In this document: piece by piece, positions 28,733-38,457 of the stretch
Layout of the letters: every line of letters starts with the position of its first letter
Position numbering within the stretch: position 1 is the stretch's first letter
Assembly: GCF_030409335.1 (NCBI RefSeq)
Contig: NZ_JAUFPN010000197.1
Coordinates: 124,001 to 188,000, forward strand
Direction of reading: 5' to 3'
Origin: Paeniroseomonas aquatica
GTDB lineage: Bacteria; Pseudomonadota; Alphaproteobacteria; Acetobacterales; Acetobacteraceae
Length of the DNA stretch: 64,000 nucleotides
Notes under the pieces: generated by a model
What the model was told of the DNA's origin: nothing
Database searches by the model: none
The model's input: the letters and a program-made list of their open reading frames with translations, nothing else
Position numbers and translations under genes: made by a program

Positions 28733-29347
28733 ATGCAGGACGGGGTGATCGGCCAGGCCGTCGTGCAAGGCCCGGAAGGGCATGGCCCCGGCGGACGCGG
28801 TCCGGCCGGGCGCGGGAAGGCCCGGCCGAGGCCCGAGCCGCAGGACTTCCGGATGCGGATCGACCGCAACGGAACCTGGTATTATCAGGGCAGTCCGATC
28901 AACCGTAAGGAGTTGGTCTGCCTTTTCGCCAGCGTGCTGCGGCGCGAGCCGGACGGCAGCTACTGGCTGGAGACGCCGGTCGAGCGTGGCCGGATCGAGG
29001 TGGAGGACGCGCCCTTCGTCGCCGTCGAGATGTGCTGGAAGCACTGCGACTGCGGCGACGGGCGGGCCAGCCAGTGCCTGAGTTTCCGCACCAACCTGGA
29101 TGAGATCGTGACCGCCAACGCGGAGCATCCTATCCGCATCCACCTCTGCCCGAAGACGCGGGAGCCGCGGCCCTACATCACCATCCGGCCGGGGCTCGAG
29201 GCCAAGATCAACCGCGCCGTCTTCTACGAACTGGTCGCGCTGGGCGAGACCGAGATGGTCGACGGGCGGGAGATGCTCGGGGTCTGGTCCGAGGGGGTCT
29301 TCTTCCCGATCGACGAGACCCGGGCGCTGGATACCGCCGCCGAGTGA
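28733..29347 (+). CDS. DUF1285 domain protein
   Basis: This 204-residue protein matches the DUF1285 family. Conserved blocks are RMRIDRNGTWYYQGSPINR near residue 40, the segment YWLETPVERGRIEVEDAPFV, and PYITIRPGLEAKINRAVFYE. The insert WKHCDCGDGRASQCL adds three Cys in a short space and is unusual for the family, but may only be a local variation. AGGGAGGG lies just before the ATG at 28733; an in-frame ATG at 28667 has no such site. The function of DUF1285 is unknown. It is coupled to the Nudix gene by a four-base overlap. Confidence 0.87.
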   Translation: MQDGVIGQAVVQGPEGHGPGGRGPAGRGKARPRPEPQDFRMRIDRNGTWYYQGSPINRKELVCLFASVLRREPDGSYWLETPVERGRIEVEDAPFVAVEMCWKHCDCGDGRASQCLSFRTNLDEIVTANAEHPIRIHLCPKTREPRPYITIRPGLEAKINRAVFYELVALGETEMVDGREMLGVWSEGVFFPIDETRALDTAAE

Positions 29348-29931
29348 CTCCGGCCGAGATCGCCGGCCGGCTGCGCGACCCGGCCGCCCTGGCGCTGGCC
29401 GGCCCGAGCGAGGCCGACGGCGCCTGGGCACTGCGCCCCGAGCGCATGATCGCCGCCGCGGTGCTGGTGCCCATCGTGCTGCATCCGCAGCCGACCGTGC
29501 TGCTGACCCTCCGCTCGGCCAGGCTCTCCGCGCATGGCGGCCAGGTGAGCTTCCCCGGTGGCCGGATCGAGGCCGGGGAGACGCCGGAGGCGGCCGCGGT
29601 GCGGGAGGCGGCCGAGGAGGTCGGTCTCGACCCGCGGCTGCCGGAGCTGCTCGGGCGGCTGCCCGAACATGCGACCGGCACCGGTTTCCGCATCATCCCG
29701 GTGGTCGGGCTGGTGCCGGCGCCGTTGCTGCTGACCCCCGACGCCGGCGAGGTCGAGGAGCCCTTCGAGGTGCCGCTCTCGCTCATCCTCGATCCGGCGG
29801 CGCCGGAACGCCGGCATGGCGAATGGAAGGGCCAGCGGCGGGAATTCTGGGTATGGCCGCATGACCGGCACTACATCTGGGGGGCCACCGCGGCGATCCT
29901 GGTGAACCTGGCCCGGGTGCTGCGGGGCTGA
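29344..29931 (+). CDS. CoA pyrophosphatase (Nudix hydrolase)
   Basis: This 195-residue Nudix enzyme hydrolyses CoA and its derivatives to phosphopantetheine and adenosine 3',5'-bisphosphate, judged by the family motif LLTLRSARLSAHGGQVSFPG directly before the Nudix box. The box itself (GRIEAGETPEAAAVREAAEE) is intact, with the REAAEEVGL catalytic core. It starts with GTG at 29344, overlapping the DUF1285 stop (GTGA). This order, DUF1285, Nudix, small membrane protein, CCA-adding enzyme, is a recurring alphaproteobacterial block. Confidence 0.9.
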   Translation: MTPAEIAGRLRDPAALALAGPSEADGAWALRPERMIAAAVLVPIVLHPQPTVLLTLRSARLSAHGGQVSFPGGRIEAGETPEAAAVREAAEEVGLDPRLPELLGRLPEHATGTGFRIIPVVGLVPAPLLLTPDAGEVEEPFEVPLSLILDPAAPERRHGEWKGQRREFWVWPHDRHYIWGATAAILVNLARVLRG

Positions 29932-29958
29932 ATCGTTGCGTCGGATGCCGGAGGTGCC

Positions 29959-30210
29959 TTGCCCTATCTCATCGAGTTTCTGTTGTTCCTGACGCCCTTC
30001 GCCGGCTTCGGGCTGTGGCGGAAGCTGAATCCGGGCCGCGAGGTGCCCGGGGCCGTGGTCTGGCTGCTGCTGGCCGGCGTCGGCCTGGGCATGGCGGGGG
30101 CGGTCTTCTATGCCCGTTCGGTCCGCATCGAGGCCGATGAGACCTATGTGCCGGCCCGGCTCGGGGTGGATGGGCGGGTGGTGCCCGGGCGCGGGGCGCC
30201 GCCGCGGTGA
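29959..30210 (+). CDS. Small membrane protein (DUF6111-like)
   Basis: This 83-residue protein has two membrane helices (YLIEFLLFLTPFAGFGLW and VVWLLLAGVGLGMAGAVFY) and a C-terminal tail with DETYVPARL. Its place between the CoA pyrophosphatase and CCA-adding enzyme genes fits the DUF6111 family; that assignment rests on context and general form. No ATG is available, so translation probably begins at the TTG at 29959, just after GGAGGT. Its stop overlaps the GTG of the following gene (GTGA). The function is unknown. Confidence 0.75.
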   Translation: MPYLIEFLLFLTPFAGFGLWRKLNPGREVPGAVVWLLLAGVGLGMAGAVFYARSVRIEADETYVPARLGVDGRVVPGRGAPPR

Positions 30211-31469
30211 CCGGCGATGCGGCCTGCGGCCCGGCGGGAGATCCGCCGGTGGCGCGGATCGCGCTGCCCGTGGCGCTGCGCCAGGGCGCGCCGGCGGCGG
30301 TGCTGGCCGCCCTCCCCGGGTCCCGGGCGGTGGGCGGCGCGGTGCGGGATGCGCTGGCCGGGCTGGCGCTGCACGACGTCGACGTGGCCGCGCCGCTGCC
30401 GCCGGAGGAGATCTCGGCCCGGCTGCGGGCCGCAGGGCTGAAGGTCTTCGAGACCGGGCTGGCGCATGGCACCGTCACCGCCGTGCTGGACCACGAGCCG
30501 GTCGAGGTCACCAGCCTGCGGCGCGACGTGGTCACCGACGGGCGCCATGCCGAGGTCGCCTGGACCGAGGACTGGCGCGAGGATGCGGCCCGGCGGGACT
30601 TCACCATCAACGCCATGTCGCTCTCGGCCGGCGGCGCGCTCTGGGACTATTTCGGCGGCCGGGCGGATCTGGCGGCCGGCAGGGTGCGATTCGTCGGCGA
30701 GCCTTGCATAAGATTGCAGGAAGATTATCTTAGGGCGCTGCGTTTCTTCCGCTTCCAGGCCCGCTACGGCCGGGGCGCGCCGGACCAGGAGGCGGTGGCG
30801 GCGATCCGCGCGGCGGTGCCCGGGCTGGCGCGGCTCTCGGTCGAACGGGTCTGGATGGAGCTGAAGCGGCTGCTGGCGGCACCGGACCCGCGGGAGGCGG
30901 TGGCGCTGATGGCCGAGACCGGGGTGCTGGGCGCGGTGCTGCCCGAGGCCCAGCCGCCGCAGCTGCAGGACCTGGGCTGCCTGGTGCGCGCCGCGGCGCC
31001 GCACGAGCCCGTTCTTTGGCTGACCGTCCTGCTGCCGCCGGCGACGGCGGATCTGGCGGGCGACATCGCCCGGCGCCTGCGCCTGTCGGGTGAGGAAAGG
31101 GACGATCTGGTCCACCTCCATACGGAGCTGGCATCGCGTCCCTTCATCCCCGACCGGACCGAGCCGATGCGCCGGCAATGGTATGCGACCCGGACAAGCC
31201 AGCGAATGGCCCTGCTCGAGGCATGGCTGGCCGAGGCGCGGGACCAGCAGGATCGCTCCGCCTTGCGGCGCTGGATCGAGCAGACCCCTTTCCCGCGGCT
31301 GCCGGTGATGGGGCGCGACGCGCTGGCCATCGGCATCGGTCCCGGACCGCAGGTGGGCCGGCTGCTCAAGGCGCTCGAGGCCTGGTGGCAAGCCGGTGGA
31401 GGCACCGCCCCGCGCGAGGCCTGCCTCGCCAAGCTCCGCGAATTGGCCGCCGCCGAACCATCCGGCTAA
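30207..31469 (+). CDS. cca: CCA tRNA nucleotidyltransferase
   Basis: This enzyme adds or repairs the 3' CCA of tRNA. It has 420 residues with the class II nucleotidyltransferase fold: GGAVRDALAG for the flexible loop, HDVDVAAPL with the metal-binding Asp pair, RRDFTINAMSLS, and the EDYLRALRFFRFQARYG motif that selects bases. The GTG start at 30207 overlaps the preceding stop. Codons around 30706-30738 (TGC ATA AGA TTG CAG GAA GAT TAT CTT AGG) are strikingly AT-rich and rare for this genome, although they encode one of the most conserved motifs. Confidence 0.92.
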   Translation: MTGDAACGPAGDPPVARIALPVALRQGAPAAVLAALPGSRAVGGAVRDALAGLALHDVDVAAPLPPEEISARLRAAGLKVFETGLAHGTVTAVLDHEPVEVTSLRRDVVTDGRHAEVAWTEDWREDAARRDFTINAMSLSAGGALWDYFGGRADLAAGRVRFVGEPCIRLQEDYLRALRFFRFQARYGRGAPDQEAVAAIRAAVPGLARLSVERVWMELKRLLAAPDPREAVALMAETGVLGAVLPEAQPPQLQDLGCLVRAAAPHEPVLWLTVLLPPATADLAGDIARRLRLSGEERDDLVHLHTELASRPFIPDRTEPMRRQWYATRTSQRMALLEAWLAEARDQQDRSALRRWIEQTPFPRLPVMGRDALAIGIGPGPQVGRLLKALEAWWQAGGGTAPREACLAKLRELAAAEPSG

Positions 31470-31478
31470 ACCGGCGGC

Positions 31479-33245
31479 ATGGCCCTCGACCCTGCCTCCT
31501 CCCGCCTCCTCATCGCCCGCCTGGCGCGCGACTACCTGGCCCGGCACCGCCGCGGCATCGCGCTCGCCGTGGTCTGCACCCTGGCGCTGGCGGGGCTGAC
31601 GGCGCTCTATCCCATCGTCATCCAGCAGGGCTTCGACCGCTTCTCCGCCGGGGACACCTCGATCGCCTGGCTGATCCCGCCGGTGATCATCGTGGTCACC
31701 TGCCTCAAGGCGCTGGCGCAATACGGCCAGGCCGTCGCGGTGCAGGCGGTGGTGCTGCGGGTCATCGAGGGCATCCAGGGCGACCTGTTCCGGGCGCTGA
31801 CCCGGGCCGACCTCGCCAGCGTCACCCGCGATGCCCCGGCCCGGCATGCCAGCCGCTTCACGGTGGATGCCTCCGCCATCCGGGAGGCGCTGACCAAGTC
31901 CATCAACGGCGCGGCCGACGTGCTGACGGTGGTCGGGCTGATCGCCTCGATGGTCTGGCTCGACTGGCAGATGTCGCTGATCGCAGCCGTGCTCTACCCG
32001 ATCGCCATCGTGCCGATCCTCAAGCTGGGCAAGCGCATCCGCCGCGCCTCGGGCGGCATGCAGGAACGGATGGGCCAGACCGCGGCCGAGCTGACCGAGA
32101 GCTTCGGCGCCGCCCGTGTCGTCCGCGCTTACCGGCTCGAGGCGCAGGAGGAGGCCCGGGCCGGGCGGACCTTCGCGCAGCTGCGGGAGGCGCTCTTCGG
32201 CATCGCCCGGACGCGGGCCAGCCTGGACCCGATGCTGGAGGCGCTGGGCGGCATCGCCGTCGCCGGCGTGCTGGCCTTCGTCGGCTGGCGGGTGGCGCAG
32301 GGGCAGGGGACGGTCGGCGAGTTCACCGGCTTCGTCGCGGCGCTGCTGATCGCCTCCCGCCCGGTCCGGGCGCTGGGTTCGTTGAATGCGGCCCTGCAGG
32401 AGGGGCTGGCCGGGCTGTCCCGGGTGTTTGCAGTGATGGATACGCCGCGGCGGGTGCTGGATGCGCCGGGGGCGCAGCCGCTGCCGGCCGGGCGGGGCCG
32501 CGTCGAATTCGCCGAAGTCGGCTTCCATTACGAGGGCACGGCGGAGGCGGCGCTGGAAGGGCTCAGCTTCGTCGCCGAGCCGGGCGAGACGGTGGCGCTG
32601 GTCGGGCCTTCCGGCGCCGGCAAGTCGACGGCGCTGGCGCTGGTGCCGCGGCTGCACGACGCGACCGCGGGCGCGGTACGGATGGATGGCGCCGACCTGC
32701 GCGGGGTGACCCTGGCGAGCCTGCGCGATGCCATCGCCTATGTCGGCCAGGATGCGGTGATGTTCGACGACACGGTCTTCGCCAATATCGCCTGCGGCCG
32801 GCCGGGGGCGACCCAGGCGCAGGTCGAGGATGCGGCACGGGCGGCGGCCGCGCACGACTTCATCGCGGCGCTGCCGCAGGGCTACGCGACGCCGCTGGGC
32901 CCGGCCGGCGGGCGGCTCTCGGGCGGGCAGAAGCAGCGGGTGGCGCTGGCCCGGGCGCTGCTGCGGGACCCCCGCGTATTGCTGCTGGATGAGGCGACCA
33001 GCGCCCTGGATGCGGAGAACGAGGCGCTGGTCCAGGCCGCGCTGGCCCGGCTGCGGCAGGGGCGGACCACCCTGGTCATCGCCCACCGGCTGGCAACCGT
33101 CAGGGAGGCCGACCGGATCGTGGTGATGCAGGCGGGCCGCGCGGTGGAGCAGGGCAGCCATGCGGCGCTGATGGCCGAGGATGGCCTCTATGCCCGGCTG
33201 GTCCGAACCCAGTTCGGCGCGCCCGAGCCCGAGAAGGTCGCCTGA
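31479..33245 (+). CDS. ABC exporter, fused permease and ATPase (MsbA-like)
   Basis: This half-size ABC exporter of 588 residues has six membrane helices in residues 20-310 and a C-terminal ATPase. The ATPase carries Walker [16 protein letters not shown]-loop [14 protein letters not shown], signature [15 protein letters not shown], Walker [13 protein letters not shown] and the switch His in VIAHRLATV. It acts as a homodimer, probably exporting lipid A-core or another lipid or drug. It starts 10 bases after the CCA-adding enzyme gene. The AT-rich patch inside that gene might hold an internal promoter for it, which is speculative. Confidence 0.9.
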   Translation: MALDPASSRLLIARLARDYLARHRRGIALAVVCTLALAGLTALYPIVIQQGFDRFSAGDTSIAWLIPPVIIVVTCLKALAQYGQAVAVQAVVLRVIEGIQGDLFRALTRADLASVTRDAPARHASRFTVDASAIREALTKSINGAADVLTVVGLIASMVWLDWQMSLIAAVLYPIAIVPILKLGKRIRRASGGMQERMGQTAAELTESFGAARVVRAYRLEAQEEARAGRTFAQLREALFGIARTRASLDPMLEALGGIAVAGVLAFVGWRVAQGQGTVGEFTGFVAALLIASRPVRALGSLNAALQEGLAGLSRVFAVMDTPRRVLDAPGAQPLPAGRGRVEFAEVGFHYEGTAEAALEGLSFVAEPGETVALVGPSGAGKSTALALVPRLHDATAGAVRMDGADLRGVTLASLRDAIAYVGQDAVMFDDTVFANIACGRPGATQAQVEDAARAAAAHDFIAALPQGYATPLGPAGGRLSGGQKQRVALARALLRDPRVLLLDEATSALDAENEALVQAALARLRQGRTTLVIAHRLATVREADRIVVMQAGRAVEQGSHAALMAEDGLYARLVRTQFGAPEPEKVA

Positions 33246-33270
33246 CGCGGAGAAGCGACCGCCGGCCGCC

Positions 33271-34128
33271 TCAGCCGGGCGCGGAGCGCCGCAGCAGCAG
33301 CAGCCCGCCGAGGGCGATGAGCAGGGCGCCGGCCAGCGCTTCCGGCGGCGGCAGCCGGCCGAACAGCATGGCATCCATCGCCAGGGCGAAGACCAGCCGG
33401 GAGTAGTGCCAGGGGGCGATGGCCGAGACCTCCGCCCGCTGCACCGCGGCCGAAAGCGCCGCCAGGGCCGCCGTCTGCACCGCGGTGAAGACCAGCACCA
33501 GCGCCAGCACCGGCCAGGCGGGCCAGCGCCAGACCACCAGCGCGGGCAGGGCCAGCAGCACCACGCCGGCGATGGCGCCCTGGACCATGGCGTCCTTGGC
33601 ATCCGCCACGCCGCGCAGCCGGCGGACCAGCACCTGGTAGAGCGCATAGGACAGCGCCGCGGCGATCGGCACCAGGGCGGGCCAGCCGAACAGGCTGCCG
33701 CCCGGCCGCAGCATCACCAGCATGCCGGCGAAGCCGAGGCCGACGGCCAGCCAGCGCCGCGGCGGCACCGCCTCCCGCAGCAGCAGGGCGCCGCAGGCGG
33801 TGAGGATGATGGGGCCAGAGAAGCCCAGCGCCGAGGCTTCCGTCACCGGCAGCAGCGCATAGCCGAAGACGCTGATGGTGGTGGAGGCGATCAGCGCCAG
33901 CGCCGCCAGCCGCTGGTCCCAGGCCCGCGGTGGGGCGGCGGCATGGGCCCAGGCGGCGGCCGGGGCGGGCCGGCCGAGCGACAGCCCGGCGGCCGTGGCC
34001 AGCACCAGGGCGCTGCGGAGGAAGGTGATCTCCAGCGGGTCGAGCTCGGCCGTGAGCAGCTTCGCCAGGGCATAGCCGATGGCATAGAGCAGGTTGCAGA
34101 GCAGGGCGAAGAAAATGGCAGTGGTCAT
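33271..34128 (-). CDS. EamA (DMT) family transporter
   Basis: This 285-residue drug/metabolite transporter has ten hydrophobic helices in two EamA repeats. The first begins [20 protein letters not shown], and the second contains [20 protein letters not shown]. It ends with a basic tail ([10 protein letters not shown]). The substrate is not predictable. It is convergent with the MsbA-like gene and divergent from the SMR transporter, sharing a 75-base promoter region with it. Confidence 0.88.
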   Translation of the reverse strand: MTTAIFFALLCNLLYAIGYALAKLLTAELDPLEITFLRSALVLATAAGLSLGRPAPAAAWAHAAAPPRAWDQRLAALALIASTTISVFGYALLPVTEASALGFSGPIILTACGALLLREAVPPRRWLAVGLGFAGMLVMLRPGGSLFGWPALVPIAAALSYALYQVLVRRLRGVADAKDAMVQGAIAGVVLLALPALVVWRWPAWPVLALVLVFTAVQTAALAALSAAVQRAEVSAIAPWHYSRLVFALAMDAMLFGRLPPPEALAGALLIALGGLLLLRRSAPG

Positions 34129-34203
34129 CGGCCCCGCGCTGCGTTTGCTGTCGCATCAGGGCGCGCCGGCCGGGGGTGCCTGTCAAGCCGGGGTACGAAT
34201 GAT

Positions 34204-34518
34204 ATGGCATGGGTGTGGCTGGCGATCGCCGGCAGCCTGGAGGTCGTCTGGGCGGTGCTGCTGAAGTACACCGAAGGGTTCAGTCGGCTCTGGCCGAGCC
34301 TGGCAACCGTCTCGGCCATGGCGGTCAGCTTCTACTGCATGTCCCGGGCGCTGCAATTGCTGCCGATGGGCACGGTCTATGCCGTCTGGGTCGGCATCGG
34401 CGCCGCCGGCACCGCCATCTGGGGCATGGCGGTGGAGGGCGACCCGGCGAGCGCCGCGCGCATCCTCTGCCTGGCGCTCATCCTGGCCGGAGTCGCGGGG
34501 CTGAAGCTCTCGGGCTAG
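34204..34518 (+). CDS. Small multidrug resistance family transporter, Gdx/SugE-like
   Basis: This 104-residue four-helix proton-coupled exporter has the conserved membrane Glu in [20 protein letters not shown]. That pattern, with W, LKYT and GFSRLWPS, matches guanidinium exporters (Gdx, formerly SugE) better than EmrE-type drug pumps. SMR proteins act as dual-topology dimers. I saw no convincing guanidine riboswitch in the 75 bases upstream. Confidence 0.88.
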   Translation: MAWVWLAIAGSLEVVWAVLLKYTEGFSRLWPSLATVSAMAVSFYCMSRALQLLPMGTVYAVWVGIGAAGTAIWGMAVEGDPASAARILCLALILAGVAGLKLSG

Positions 34519-34542
34519 GCCGGTGGAAGGGTGGGCCTCGGC

Positions 34543-34674
34543 TCACCGCAGGCCCTTCCAGACCGCGATCGCCGCCGCGCTGGCGACCAGCAGCTTGTAG
34601 AGCACGTCCAGCACGGGTTGCAGGCGCTGGGACAGCGGCCGGCGGGGCGGCTGGGAAGACGGGGAATCGGCCAT
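34543..34674 (-). CDS. Small predicted membrane protein, 43 residues
   Basis: A short leftward ORF encodes MADSPSSQPPRRPLSQRLQP followed by VLDVLYKLLVASAAAIAVWK and GLR. It is a soluble, Pro-rich N-terminus followed by one membrane helix. It occupies the otherwise empty gap between the SMR gene and the sdh promoter, convergent to the SMR gene. A weak AGGA lies about 18 bases upstream of the ATG, and no strong ribosome binding site is visible. Its start lies next to the AT-rich sdh promoter region, so it may be divergently transcribed. Confidence 0.45.
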   Translation of the reverse strand: MADSPSSQPPRRPLSQRLQPVLDVLYKLLVASAAAIAVWKGLR

Positions 34675-34735
34675 GGGAAAAGGATAACATTCCTATAGCC
34701 TGCTAGGCCAGTCTTCCTTCCACGGTCCCGTGCAA

Positions 34736-34763
34736 TTGACGCTTTGCCGCAGGGCACAATAAA
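34736..34763 (+). promoter_or_regulatory. Probable sigma-70 promoter of the sdh operon
   Basis: TTGACG at 34736-34741 and AATAAA at 34758-34763 are separated by 16 bases, in a locally AT-rich stretch. They lie 65 bases before the first candidate start of sdhC. No other promoter-like pair stands out nearby. Confidence 0.55.
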
Positions 34764-34827
34764 TACCCGGAAGACGAGGCGCGCCGCAGCCGAAGCGGCG
34801 CCCTGCACCCCCGGAGTGGATCACCCT

Positions 34828-35274
34828 ATGTCCATCATGAAGGACAATCGCGAGGCGACCATGGCCGGCCGCCGGTCGGACGGCTCGGCGGTGAAGCGGC
34901 CCCTGTCACCGCATCTGCAGGTCTACGACATGCTGCAGATGACCAGCGCGCTTTCGATCAGCCATCGGATCACCGGCATCGCCTGGTCGTTCGGCGTGGT
35001 GCTGCTGGTCTGGTGGCTGGTGGCCGCCGCCGGCGGCCCCGAGGCCTTCGCCCGGGTCCAGTGGTTCATGTCGTCCTGGCTGGGGCTGCTGGGCCTGTTC
35101 GGCATGACCGCGGCGGCCTGGTTCCATACCCTGAACGGGGTGCGCCACCTGGCCTGGGATGCGGGCTACGGCTACGACATCCCGACCACCTACCGCTCCG
35201 GTCGCATGGTGCTGATCGGCACCGCTGTGCTGACGGTGCTGACCTGGGTCATCGCCGTCATCGCCTGGGCCTGA
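34828..35274 (+). CDS. sdhC: Succinate dehydrogenase cytochrome b556 subunit
   Basis: This is a membrane anchor of complex II, 148 residues from this start or 137 from the ATG at 34861. It contains the family start block KRPLSPHLQVYDML, the quinone/heme signature SALSISHRITGIAW, and three membrane helices with the heme-ligand His in AWFHTLNGVRHLAWD. The second ATG has a closer GAGG ribosome binding site and gives the more typical length; the first is kept provisionally. It is the first gene of sdhCDAB, driven by the promoter at about 34736. Confidence 0.92.
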   Translation: MSIMKDNREATMAGRRSDGSAVKRPLSPHLQVYDMLQMTSALSISHRITGIAWSFGVVLLVWWLVAAAGGPEAFARVQWFMSSWLGLLGLFGMTAAAWFHTLNGVRHLAWDAGYGYDIPTTYRSGRMVLIGTAVLTVLTWVIAVIAWA

Positions 35275-35285
35275 GGAGCACGACC

Positions 35286-35687
35286 GTGGCTACCAACGAA
35301 CATACTGCTGAAACCGTCCTCCGCTCCCCGCTCGGCCGGGTCCGGGGCCTGGGCTCCGCCAAGGGCGGCACCCATCACTGGTGGCTGCAGCGGGTCACCT
35401 CGATCGCCTTGCTGCCGCTGACCATCTGGTTCGCCCTGGCCGCGGCATCCCTGGCAGGGGCTTCCTATATCGATACCGTGGCCTGGATCGGCCGGCCCTG
35501 GAATGCCGTGCTGCTGCTGGCCACCATCGGGCTGACCTTCCACCACACCGCCTCCGGCCTGCAGGTGGTGATGGAAGATTATGCCAACGTGGAATGGGTC
35601 AAAGTGGGTGGCATTCTGGCGATCAAGGCCATCTGTATGATGCTGGCGCTCGCCTCGGCGCTCGCGGTCCTGAAGATCGCGGTCTGA
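35286..35687 (+). CDS. sdhD: Succinate dehydrogenase hydrophobic membrane anchor subunit
   Basis: This second membrane anchor of complex II has 133 residues. The family landmark [20 protein letters not shown] and [14 protein letters not shown] precede three helices. The ligand His lies in [19 protein letters not shown]. Translation begins at the GTG at 35286, seven bases after AGGAG; the open frame upstream overlaps sdhC and is not coding. It follows sdhC by 11 bases and precedes sdhA by 31 bases. Confidence 0.92.
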   Translation: MATNEHTAETVLRSPLGRVRGLGSAKGGTHHWWLQRVTSIALLPLTIWFALAAASLAGASYIDTVAWIGRPWNAVLLLATIGLTFHHTASGLQVVMEDYANVEWVKVGGILAIKAICMMLALASALAVLKIAV

Positions 35688-35718
35688 CGGGCGCCCTGGA
35701 TATGAACGGATCGATGCG

Positions 35719-37530
35719 ATGAACGCCATCACCATGCCAAGCCGCGGTGCCTACCGGATCGTCGACCACACCTATGACGTGGTGGTGGTCGGTGCCGGCG
35801 GCGCCGGGCTGCGCGCCACCTTCGGGATGGGGGCTTCCGGCCTCAAGACCGCCTGCATCACCAAGGTCTTCCCGACCCGCAGCCACACCGTGGCGGCCCA
35901 GGGCGGCGTCGGCGCCGCGCTCGGCAACATGGGCGAGGACGACTGGCGCTGGCACATGTACGACACCGTCAAGGGGTCGGACTGGCTGGGCGACCAGGAC
36001 GCCATCGAATACATGTGCCGCGAGGCGATCCCGGCGATCATCGAGCTTGAGCATTACGGCGTGCCCTTCAGCCGCACCGAGGATGGCCGCATCTACCAGC
36101 GGCCCTTCGGCGGCCACATGCAGAACTACGGCAAGACCCCGGCGATGCGCGCCTGCGCCGCGGCCGACCGCACCGGCCATGCCATCCTGCACACGCTCTA
36201 TCAGCAGTCGCTGAAGCACAATTGCGAATTCTTCGTCGAGTACATCGCCCTCGACCTCATCATGGATGAGGAAGGCGTCTGCCGCGGCGTCACCGCCTGG
36301 TGCATGGAGGATGGCAGCATCCACCGCTTCCGCGCCCAGCAGGTGGTACTGGCGACCGGCGGCTACGGCCGCGCCTACTTCTCCTGCACCTCGGCCCATA
36401 CCTGCACCGGCGACGGCAACGCCATGGCGCTGCGGGCCGGGCTGCCGCTGCAGGACCAGGAATTCGTGCAGTTCCATCCGACCGGCATCTACGGCTCGGG
36501 CTGCCTGGTGACCGAGGGCGCCCGCGGCGAGGGCGGCTACCTCACCAACTCCGAGGGCGAGCGCTTCATGGAGCGCTATGCCCCGACCGCGAAGGACCTC
36601 GCCTCGCGCGACGTCGTCTCCCGCGCCATGTCGATGGAGATCCGCGAAGGCCGCGGCGTCGGGCCGCAGAAGGACCACATCCACCTGCACCTCGAGCACC
36701 TCGGCGCCGACCTGCTGCATGAGCGCCTGCCGGGCATTTCCGAGACGGCGAAGATCTTCGCCGGCGTGGACGTGACCAAGGAGCCGATCCCGATGCTGCC
36801 GACCGTCCATTACAACATGGGCGGCATCCCGACGAACATCCACACCGAGGTGCTGAACCCGATCCCCGGGGACCAGGACCGCGTGGTCCAGGGTCTCATG
36901 GCGGTGGGCGAGGCGGCCAGCGTCTCGGTCCATGGCGCCAACCGGCTCGGCACCAACTCGCTGCTCGACCTGGTGGTGTTCGGCCGTGCCGCGGCGCATC
37001 GCGCGGCGGAGAAGCTGAAGCCGGGCGCCTCGCAGCCGGCGCTGCCGGCCGGCGCCGGGGAGAAGTCGCTCGACCGCTTCGACCGCGTCCGCAACGCCAA
37101 GGGCGGCACCCCGGTCGCCGACCTCCGCGCCAACATGCAGCGCACCATGCAGACCCATGCCGCGGTGTTCCGCACCTCGGACCTGCTGCGCGAGGGCGTG
37201 GACAAGATGAAGGCCATCCAGGCCGGCTACGGCGACATCCGCATCGCCGACCGCAGCCTGATCTGGAACAGCGACCTGGTCGAGGCGCTCGAGCTCGACA
37301 ACCTCATCGGCAATGCGGTGACGACCATCGTCGGCGCCGATGCCCGGCACGAGAGCCGCGGCGCGCACAGCCACGAGGATCATCCCGAGCGCGACGACGT
37401 CAACTGGATGAAGCACACGCTGGCCTGGGTCGGCGACAATGGTGACGTGAAGCTCGACTACCGCGACGTGAAGATGCGGACCCTGACGAACGAGGTCCAG
37501 GTCTTCCCGCCCAAGGCGCGGGTCTACTAG
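35719..37530 (+). CDS. sdhA: Succinate dehydrogenase flavoprotein subunit
   Basis: This catalytic FAD subunit of complex II oxidizes succinate to fumarate. It has 603 residues, normal for the family. The dinucleotide motif [12 protein letters not shown] is followed by SHTVAAQGG, where His56 is the covalent FAD attachment site. Substrate-binding blocks include [20 protein letters not shown] and the arginine-rich [16 protein letters not shown] region; [11 protein letters not shown] closes the active site. It lies within sdhCDAB and acts at the inner face of the membrane with SdhB. Confidence 0.97.
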   Translation: MNAITMPSRGAYRIVDHTYDVVVVGAGGAGLRATFGMGASGLKTACITKVFPTRSHTVAAQGGVGAALGNMGEDDWRWHMYDTVKGSDWLGDQDAIEYMCREAIPAIIELEHYGVPFSRTEDGRIYQRPFGGHMQNYGKTPAMRACAAADRTGHAILHTLYQQSLKHNCEFFVEYIALDLIMDEEGVCRGVTAWCMEDGSIHRFRAQQVVLATGGYGRAYFSCTSAHTCTGDGNAMALRAGLPLQDQEFVQFHPTGIYGSGCLVTEGARGEGGYLTNSEGERFMERYAPTAKDLASRDVVSRAMSMEIREGRGVGPQKDHIHLHLEHLGADLLHERLPGISETAKIFAGVDVTKEPIPMLPTVHYNMGGIPTNIHTEVLNPIPGDQDRVVQGLMAVGEAASVSVHGANRLGTNSLLDLVVFGRAAAHRAAEKLKPGASQPALPAGAGEKSLDRFDRVRNAKGGTPVADLRANMQRTMQTHAAVFRTSDLLREGVDKMKAIQAGYGDIRIADRSLIWNSDLVEALELDNLIGNAVTTIVGADARHESRGAHSHEDHPERDDVNWMKHTLAWVGDNGDVKLDYRDVKMRTLTNEVQVFPPKARVY

Positions 37531-37599
37531 TCGCCGCTTCCGTCCGAACCGCCTGTTGTTTTAGCGCGGGCCCGACCGGGCCCGCTTGGGGAAGCCGAG

Positions 37600-38382
37600 A
37601 TGGCCACCTTCACGCTGCCGAAGAATTCCACCATCCAGCCGGGCAAGACCTACAAGGCCGAGGCGGGCGCGACCAACCTGAAGTCCTTCAAGATCTATCG
37701 CTGGGATCCGGACAGCGGCGAGAACCCGCGCACCGATACCTATGAGATCGATCTCGACAAGTGCGGCCCGATGGTCCTCGACGCGCTCATCAAGATCAAG
37801 AACGAGGTCGACACCACCCTGACCTTCCGGCGCTCCTGCCGCGAGGGGATCTGCGGCTCCTGCTCGATGAACATCGACGGGCTGAACACGCTGGCCTGCC
37901 TCAAGCCGATCGAGGATTCGGTCGGCTCGGTGAAGATCCACCCGCTGCCGCACCTGCCGGTGGTGAAGGACCTCGTGCCCGACCTGTCGCAGCTCTATGC
38001 CCAGCTCCGCAGCGTCGAGCCCTGGCTGAAGTCCGAGACCCCGCCGCCGCCGGATGCCGAGCGCCGGCAGTCGAAGGAGGAGCGGGTGCAGCTCGACGGG
38101 CTGTGGGAATGCATCCTGTGCTTCTGCTGCTCCACCGCCTGCCCGTCCTACTGGTGGAACGGCGACCGCTACCTTGGCCCGGCGGTGCTGCTGCAGGCCT
38201 ATCGCTGGATCGCCGACAGCCGCGACGAGGCGACCGGCGAACGGCTCGACAACCTCGAGGATCCGTTCCGGCTGTACCGCTGCCACACCATCATGAATTG
38301 CTCGCGCACCTGCCCGAAGGGCCTCAACCCGGCGGCGGCGATCGGCAAGATCAAGCAGATGATGGTCGAACGCCAGAGCTGA
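37600..38382 (+). CDS. sdhB: Succinate dehydrogenase iron-sulfur subunit
   Basis: This electron-transfer subunit has 260 residues with three Fe-S clusters. The 2Fe-2S site reads [16 protein letters not shown] plus the distal Cys of LNTLAC. The 4Fe-4S and 3Fe-4S sites come from [16 protein letters not shown] and [17 protein letters not shown]. It passes electrons from SdhA to quinone in SdhCD. It is the last gene of the operon; a strong hairpin follows 46 bases after the stop. Confidence 0.97.
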   Translation: MATFTLPKNSTIQPGKTYKAEAGATNLKSFKIYRWDPDSGENPRTDTYEIDLDKCGPMVLDALIKIKNEVDTTLTFRRSCREGICGSCSMNIDGLNTLACLKPIEDSVGSVKIHPLPHLPVVKDLVPDLSQLYAQLRSVEPWLKSETPPPPDAERRQSKEERVQLDGLWECILCFCCSTACPSYWWNGDRYLGPAVLLQAYRWIADSRDEATGERLDNLEDPFRLYRCHTIMNCSRTCPKGLNPAAAIGKIKQMMVERQS

Positions 38383-38428
38383 GGCCGCTGGCGCCCATGC
38401 TGCTGGCATGCGGGATGATCTGATGTAG

Positions 38429-38452
38429 GCTCCCGGGCAAAAGCCCGGGAGC
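38429..38452 (+). terminator. Hairpin after sdhB that covers the next gene's ribosome binding site
   Basis: A perfect 10-base-pair stem (38429-38438 with 38443-38452) has an AAAA loop and is followed by GTTCC. It could terminate the sdh transcript. The 3' arm contains GGGAG (38447-38451), six bases before the ATG at 38458 and its only visible Shine-Dalgarno. If transcription continues or starts upstream, the hairpin would hide that site, so the element may also control translation of the next gene. Confidence 0.65.
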
Positions 38453-38457
38453 GTTCC

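Noticed and set aside
30144-33647. Leftward open frame of 1167 codons
   Set aside because: It is a shadow opposite the small membrane protein, CCA-adding enzyme and MsbA-like exporter genes, with no recognisable domain and an Arg/Gly/His-rich composition typical of antisense GC-rich sequence.
34129-34203. Guanidine riboswitch upstream of the Gdx/SugE-like gene
   Set aside because: The gene type made it worth looking for, but I found neither the paired ACGR hairpins of the mini-ykkC class nor other conserved parts.
35623-37416. Leftward open frame of 597 codons
   Set aside because: It is fully antisense to sdhA, which has every expected motif.
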